Notes under the pieces: generated by a model
What the model saw: the letters and a program-made list of their open reading frames with translations, nothing else
Databases searched by the model: none
Told to the model about the DNA's origin: nothing
Made by a program: the position numbers and the translations under genes
Shown: positions 62,183-64,000 of the stretch, piece after piece
Layout of the letters: each line of letters opens with the position of its first letter
Numbering within the stretch: the stretch's first letter is position 1
NCBI GenBank assembly: GCA_036015235.1
Contig: CP107926.1
Span: 6,033,501-6,097,500, forward strand
Direction: 5' to 3'
Origin: Streptomyces sp. NBC_00433
GTDB lineage: Bacteria; Actinomycetota; Actinomycetes; Streptomycetales; Streptomycetaceae
DNA length: 64,000 bases

Positions 62183-62551
62183 TCAGCAGGCGCACAGGCA
62201 GAAGGGGTGTCCCGCCGGGTCGGCGTAGACCCGCCAGTTGCGGGTGCCGTCGAGGTCGCCCTCGAGCAGGGTCGCGCCCAGCGCGAGGACCCGCTTCTCC
62301 GCGTCGTCCAGCTCCGGGCGCGGCACCGCGATGTCCGTGTGGAACTGCTGCGGGCGCTCCGGGTCGGGCCACTGCGGCGCCCGGTGTCCGGGGGCGAGCT
62401 GGAAGGACAGCGCGGGACCTTCCTCCCGCTTGAGGTCCACCCACGTCTCGTCCTCGGCCTCGACGGTGCCGCCCACCAGCTCGGCGTAGAACGCGGCAAG
62501 GGCTGCGGGGTCGGGACAGTCGAGGACGACGGCGCTCAGCCGGCCGATCAT
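62183..62551 (-). CDS. VOC (glyoxalase-fold) family protein
   Basis: 122 residues: 'AVVLDCPDPAALAAFYAELVGGTVE', QFHTDIAV, and 'NWRVYADPAGHPFCLC' at the end, the pattern of VOC-superfamily beta-alpha-beta-beta-beta repeats. Ligand or substrate unknown. ATG 62551 has AAAGGA upstream. It shares a repeat-rich intergenic region with the CGNR-type gene. Confidence 0.88.
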   Translation of the reverse strand: MIGRLSAVVLDCPDPAALAAFYAELVGGTVEAEDETWVDLKREEGPALSFQLAPGHRAPQWPDPERPQQFHTDIAVPRPELDDAEKRVLALGATLLEGDLDGTRNWRVYADPAGHPFCLCAC

Positions 62552-62574
62552 GGCGGGTCCTTTCGTCGGACGGT

Positions 62575-62609
62575 GTTACCGGCTATGGCCATGTACCGGT
62601 AACCGTTAC
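62575..62609. promoter_or_regulatory. Inverted-repeat operator between VOC and CGNR-type genes
   Basis: GTTACCGG (62575-62582) -N13- CCGGTAAC (62596-62603), a perfect 8-bp inverted repeat. It overlaps GTAAC-C-GTTAC (62599-62609). A further GTAAC (62630-62634) is part of the -10 of the CGNR gene. It looks like a regulator-binding region for both genes. Confidence 0.55.
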
Positions 62610-62630
62610 TTCATGATGGCGGTGCGGCGG

Positions 62631-62636
62631 TAACGT
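62631..62636 (+). promoter_or_regulatory. Leaderless -10 element (TAACGT)
   Basis: TAACGT then 7 nt then GTG 62644. It excludes the GTG at 62635, which overlaps the -10. Confidence 0.5.
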
Positions 62637-62643
62637 GGCAAGG

Positions 62644-63210
62644 GTGGAGCAGCCCGGAGTACGCGATCCCGCGCCCGATCCGCTGCGGCTCGTGCAGGAC
62701 CTGGTCAACACCGCGGACCTGGAGGGCGGCAGCGAGGAGCTGCGCACCGCGCAGGAGGCCGCGGCCTGGGCGCGCGGGAGGGGCCTGTCGGGGCGCGGCT
62801 ACGACGCGGACGCCCTCGCCGACGTCCTGACGCTGCGGGAGGCCCTGCGGGACGTCTGCGCGGCCCACGCGGGCACCGACGTCCCCGCCGCCACCGCGGC
62901 CGCCCTGGATCGGCTGCTGGCCCGCGCGCCCCTGCGGCTGGCCGTCGACACCGAGGGCCGCGCGACCGTACGCCCCGCCGACGGGCTCACCGGCGCCGGC
63001 GAGATGGCCGCCGCGGTCGCCGCGGCCGTCGTGCGGGCGACCGCCGACGGCACCTGGCCGCGGCTCAAGGCCTGCGCCGCCGACACCTGCCGCTGGGTCT
63101 ACTACGACCGCAGCCCGGCGGGCCGCAGCCGCTGGTGCACGATGGCGATCTGCGGCAGCCGGGCCAAGATGCGGACCTACCGGAAGAACAGCAGGCCGGA
63201 AGCGGGCTGA
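62644..63210 (+). CDS. CGNR zinc-finger / ABATE-domain protein (variant CGSR)
   Basis: 188 residues. The N-terminal ABATE-like helical domain ('DPLRLVQDLVNTADLE', 'ALADVLTLREALRDVCAAHA') is followed by a C-terminal zinc finger CAADTCRWVYYDRSPAGRSRWCTMAICGSRAKMR. The four Cys fit a treble-clef finger; the family name-giving CGNR motif is CGSR here. Such proteins are thought to be transcription regulators with a ligand-binding N-terminus. It probably controls itself and the divergent VOC gene through the GTTAC repeats. Start GTG 62644 from the leaderless promoter. Confidence 0.85.
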   Translation: MEQPGVRDPAPDPLRLVQDLVNTADLEGGSEELRTAQEAAAWARGRGLSGRGYDADALADVLTLREALRDVCAAHAGTDVPAATAAALDRLLARAPLRLAVDTEGRATVRPADGLTGAGEMAAAVAAAVVRATADGTWPRLKACAADTCRWVYYDRSPAGRSRWCTMAICGSRAKMRTYRKNSRPEAG

Positions 63211-63239
63211 CCCGCACGGCCCGCCCGGACCCGGGCTCC

Positions 63240-64000
63240 TTACGCCTGCGGGCGGCCCATCGCGCGATAGGTCCAGCCGGCCTTCCGCCACACCGCCGGG
63301 TCAAGCGCGTTGCGGCCGTCGAGCACCGCGCGGCCGCGCGCCACGTCGGCCAGCTCGCCCGGGTCGAGCTCGCGGAATTCCCGCCACTCGGTCAGGTGCA
63401 GCACTATGTCGGCGCCGCGGACCGCGTCCAGCGCGGTCGGGGCGTAGCCGAGGGTGGGGAAGAGCGAGCGGGCGTTGTCCATGCCCTTGGGGTCGTAGAC
63501 GGTCACCTGGCCGCCCTGCAGCTGGATCTGGCCGGCCACATTGAGCGCGGGGGAGTCCCGTACGTCGTCGGAGTCGGGCTTGAAGGTCGCGCCGAGCACC
63601 GCGACCCGGCGGCCGAGGAAGCCGCCGCCCAGTGCCTCGCGGGCCATCTCCACCATGTGGGTGCGGCGCCGCATGTTGATCGAGTCGACCTCGCGCAGGA
63701 AGGTCAGCGCCTGGTCGGCGCCCAGCTCGCCGGCCCTGGCCATGAAGGCGCGGATGTCCTTGGGCAGGCAGCCGCCGCCGAAGCCGATGCCGGCCCGCAG
63801 GAATTTGCGGCCGATCCGGTCGTCGTGGCCGATGGCCTCGGCGAGCTTGGCCACGTCGCCGCCGGCCGCCTCGCTGACCTCGGCCATGGCGTTGATGAAG
63901 GAGATCTTCGTGGCGAGGAAGGCGTTCGCCGCGGTCTTGACCAGCTCGGCCGTCGGATAGTCGGTGGCGATGAAAGGCGTGCCTTCTGCGACGGGCTTGG
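63240..64000 (-). CDS. ugd: UDP-glucose 6-dehydrogenase, truncated by the window edge
   Basis: About 253 residues of the C-terminal two-thirds are seen; the start is beyond 64000. Family segments: AELVKTAANAFLATKISFINAMAEV, catalytic Cys in GIGFGGGCLPKDIRAF, GRRVAVLGATFKPDSDDVRDSPAL and the UDP-binding C-terminal domain ending in YRAMGRPQA. It oxidises UDP-glucose to UDP-glucuronate for surface or cell-wall polysaccharides. Stop TAA at 63240-63242. Confidence 0.95.
   Translation of the reverse strand, partial: KPVAEGTPFIATDYPTAELVKTAANAFLATKISFINAMAEVSEAAGGDVAKLAEAIGHDDRIGRKFLRAGIGFGGGCLPKDIRAFMARAGELGADQALTFLREVDSINMRRRTHMVEMAREALGGGFLGRRVAVLGATFKPDSDDVRDSPALNVAGQIQLQGGQVTVYDPKGMDNARSLFPTLGYAPTALDAVRGADIVLHLTEWREFRELDPGELADVARGRAVLDGRNALDPAVWRKAGWTYRAMGRPQA

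Overview
The window is one continuous piece of actinobacterial chromosome, almost certainly from the Streptomycetaceae (Streptomyces or a close relative). The evidence is very high GC, G/C-ending codons, GTG starts, many leaderless promoters of the TANNNT type, long antisense shadow ORFs, two resuscitation-promoting-factor-like proteins, and a tRNA-Leu(UAA) gene that is the developmental tRNA bldA. From memory, the gene order resembles the Streptomyces coelicolor core around mfd, eno, rpfA, ndh, bldA, hutU, sigI and purEK. I see no phage, transposon, CRISPR array or clear island boundary, so this is mostly core chromosome rather than an accessory region.

Layout. 1-4.5 kb: end of an ABC permease, tandem terminators, then mfd. 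4.5-14.1 kb: a cytoplasmic beta-propeller protein; two paralogous DUF2079 polytopic membrane proteins; between them a lipoprotein with a duplicated domain, a solitary HTH-methylase-specificity fusion whose catalytic motif is altered, and a membrane protein translationally coupled to a soluble Ser/Thr kinase with TPR-like repeats. 14.4-18.4 kb: an HNH-type lipoprotein behind an unusual leader, a SurA-N-type lipoprotein, mazG and a cytochrome P450. 18.5-20.8 kb: two secreted Rpf-LysM cell-wall lysins; the second (rpfA) sits behind a ydaO/c-di-AMP riboswitch. 20.9-26.3 kb: eno, divIC, a DUF501 gene, a Ppx/GppA phosphatase and ndh, with two Rex-operator-like sites before ndh.

26.4-36.6 kb: a cyclopropane-fatty-acid-synthase-like methyltransferase, bldA, a Tat-exported amine oxidase, a solitary Prim-Pol protein, a Bax-inhibitor-1 homologue, small conserved proteins, a thiolase and an SGNH hydrolase. 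36.7-45 kb: cystathionine beta-synthase, a malonyl-CoA-synthetase-like ligase, an MMPL exporter, membrane proteins and an RpiR-type regulator. 45-52 kb: a PLP decarboxylase divergent from a histidine-utilisation operon (hutU, an M20 amidohydrolase, hutF, hutI), which runs the formimidoyl-glutamate deiminase branch. 52-54.2 kb: a SigB/SigI-type sigma factor with a STAS antagonist and an ATP-binding anti-sigma kinase. 54.2-64 kb: an imperfect 41-nt triple repeat, a MocR regulator with the only in-frame TTA (bldA) codon I found, an AhpD-like protein, a two-component system, GtrA, purK-purE, a dipeptidase, a VOC protein opposite a CGNR-type protein, and a truncated UDP-glucose dehydrogenase.

Best leads for new biology: the HTH-methylase-specificity fusion with His in place of the catalytic Asn/Asp; the leaderless five-codon ORF plus perfect hairpin before the HNH lipoprotein; the 41-nt repeats; the hut operon with an M20 enzyme where HutG would be expected; and the inverted-repeat operator between the VOC and CGNR genes. 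All coordinates and motifs were read by eye. No search was run.
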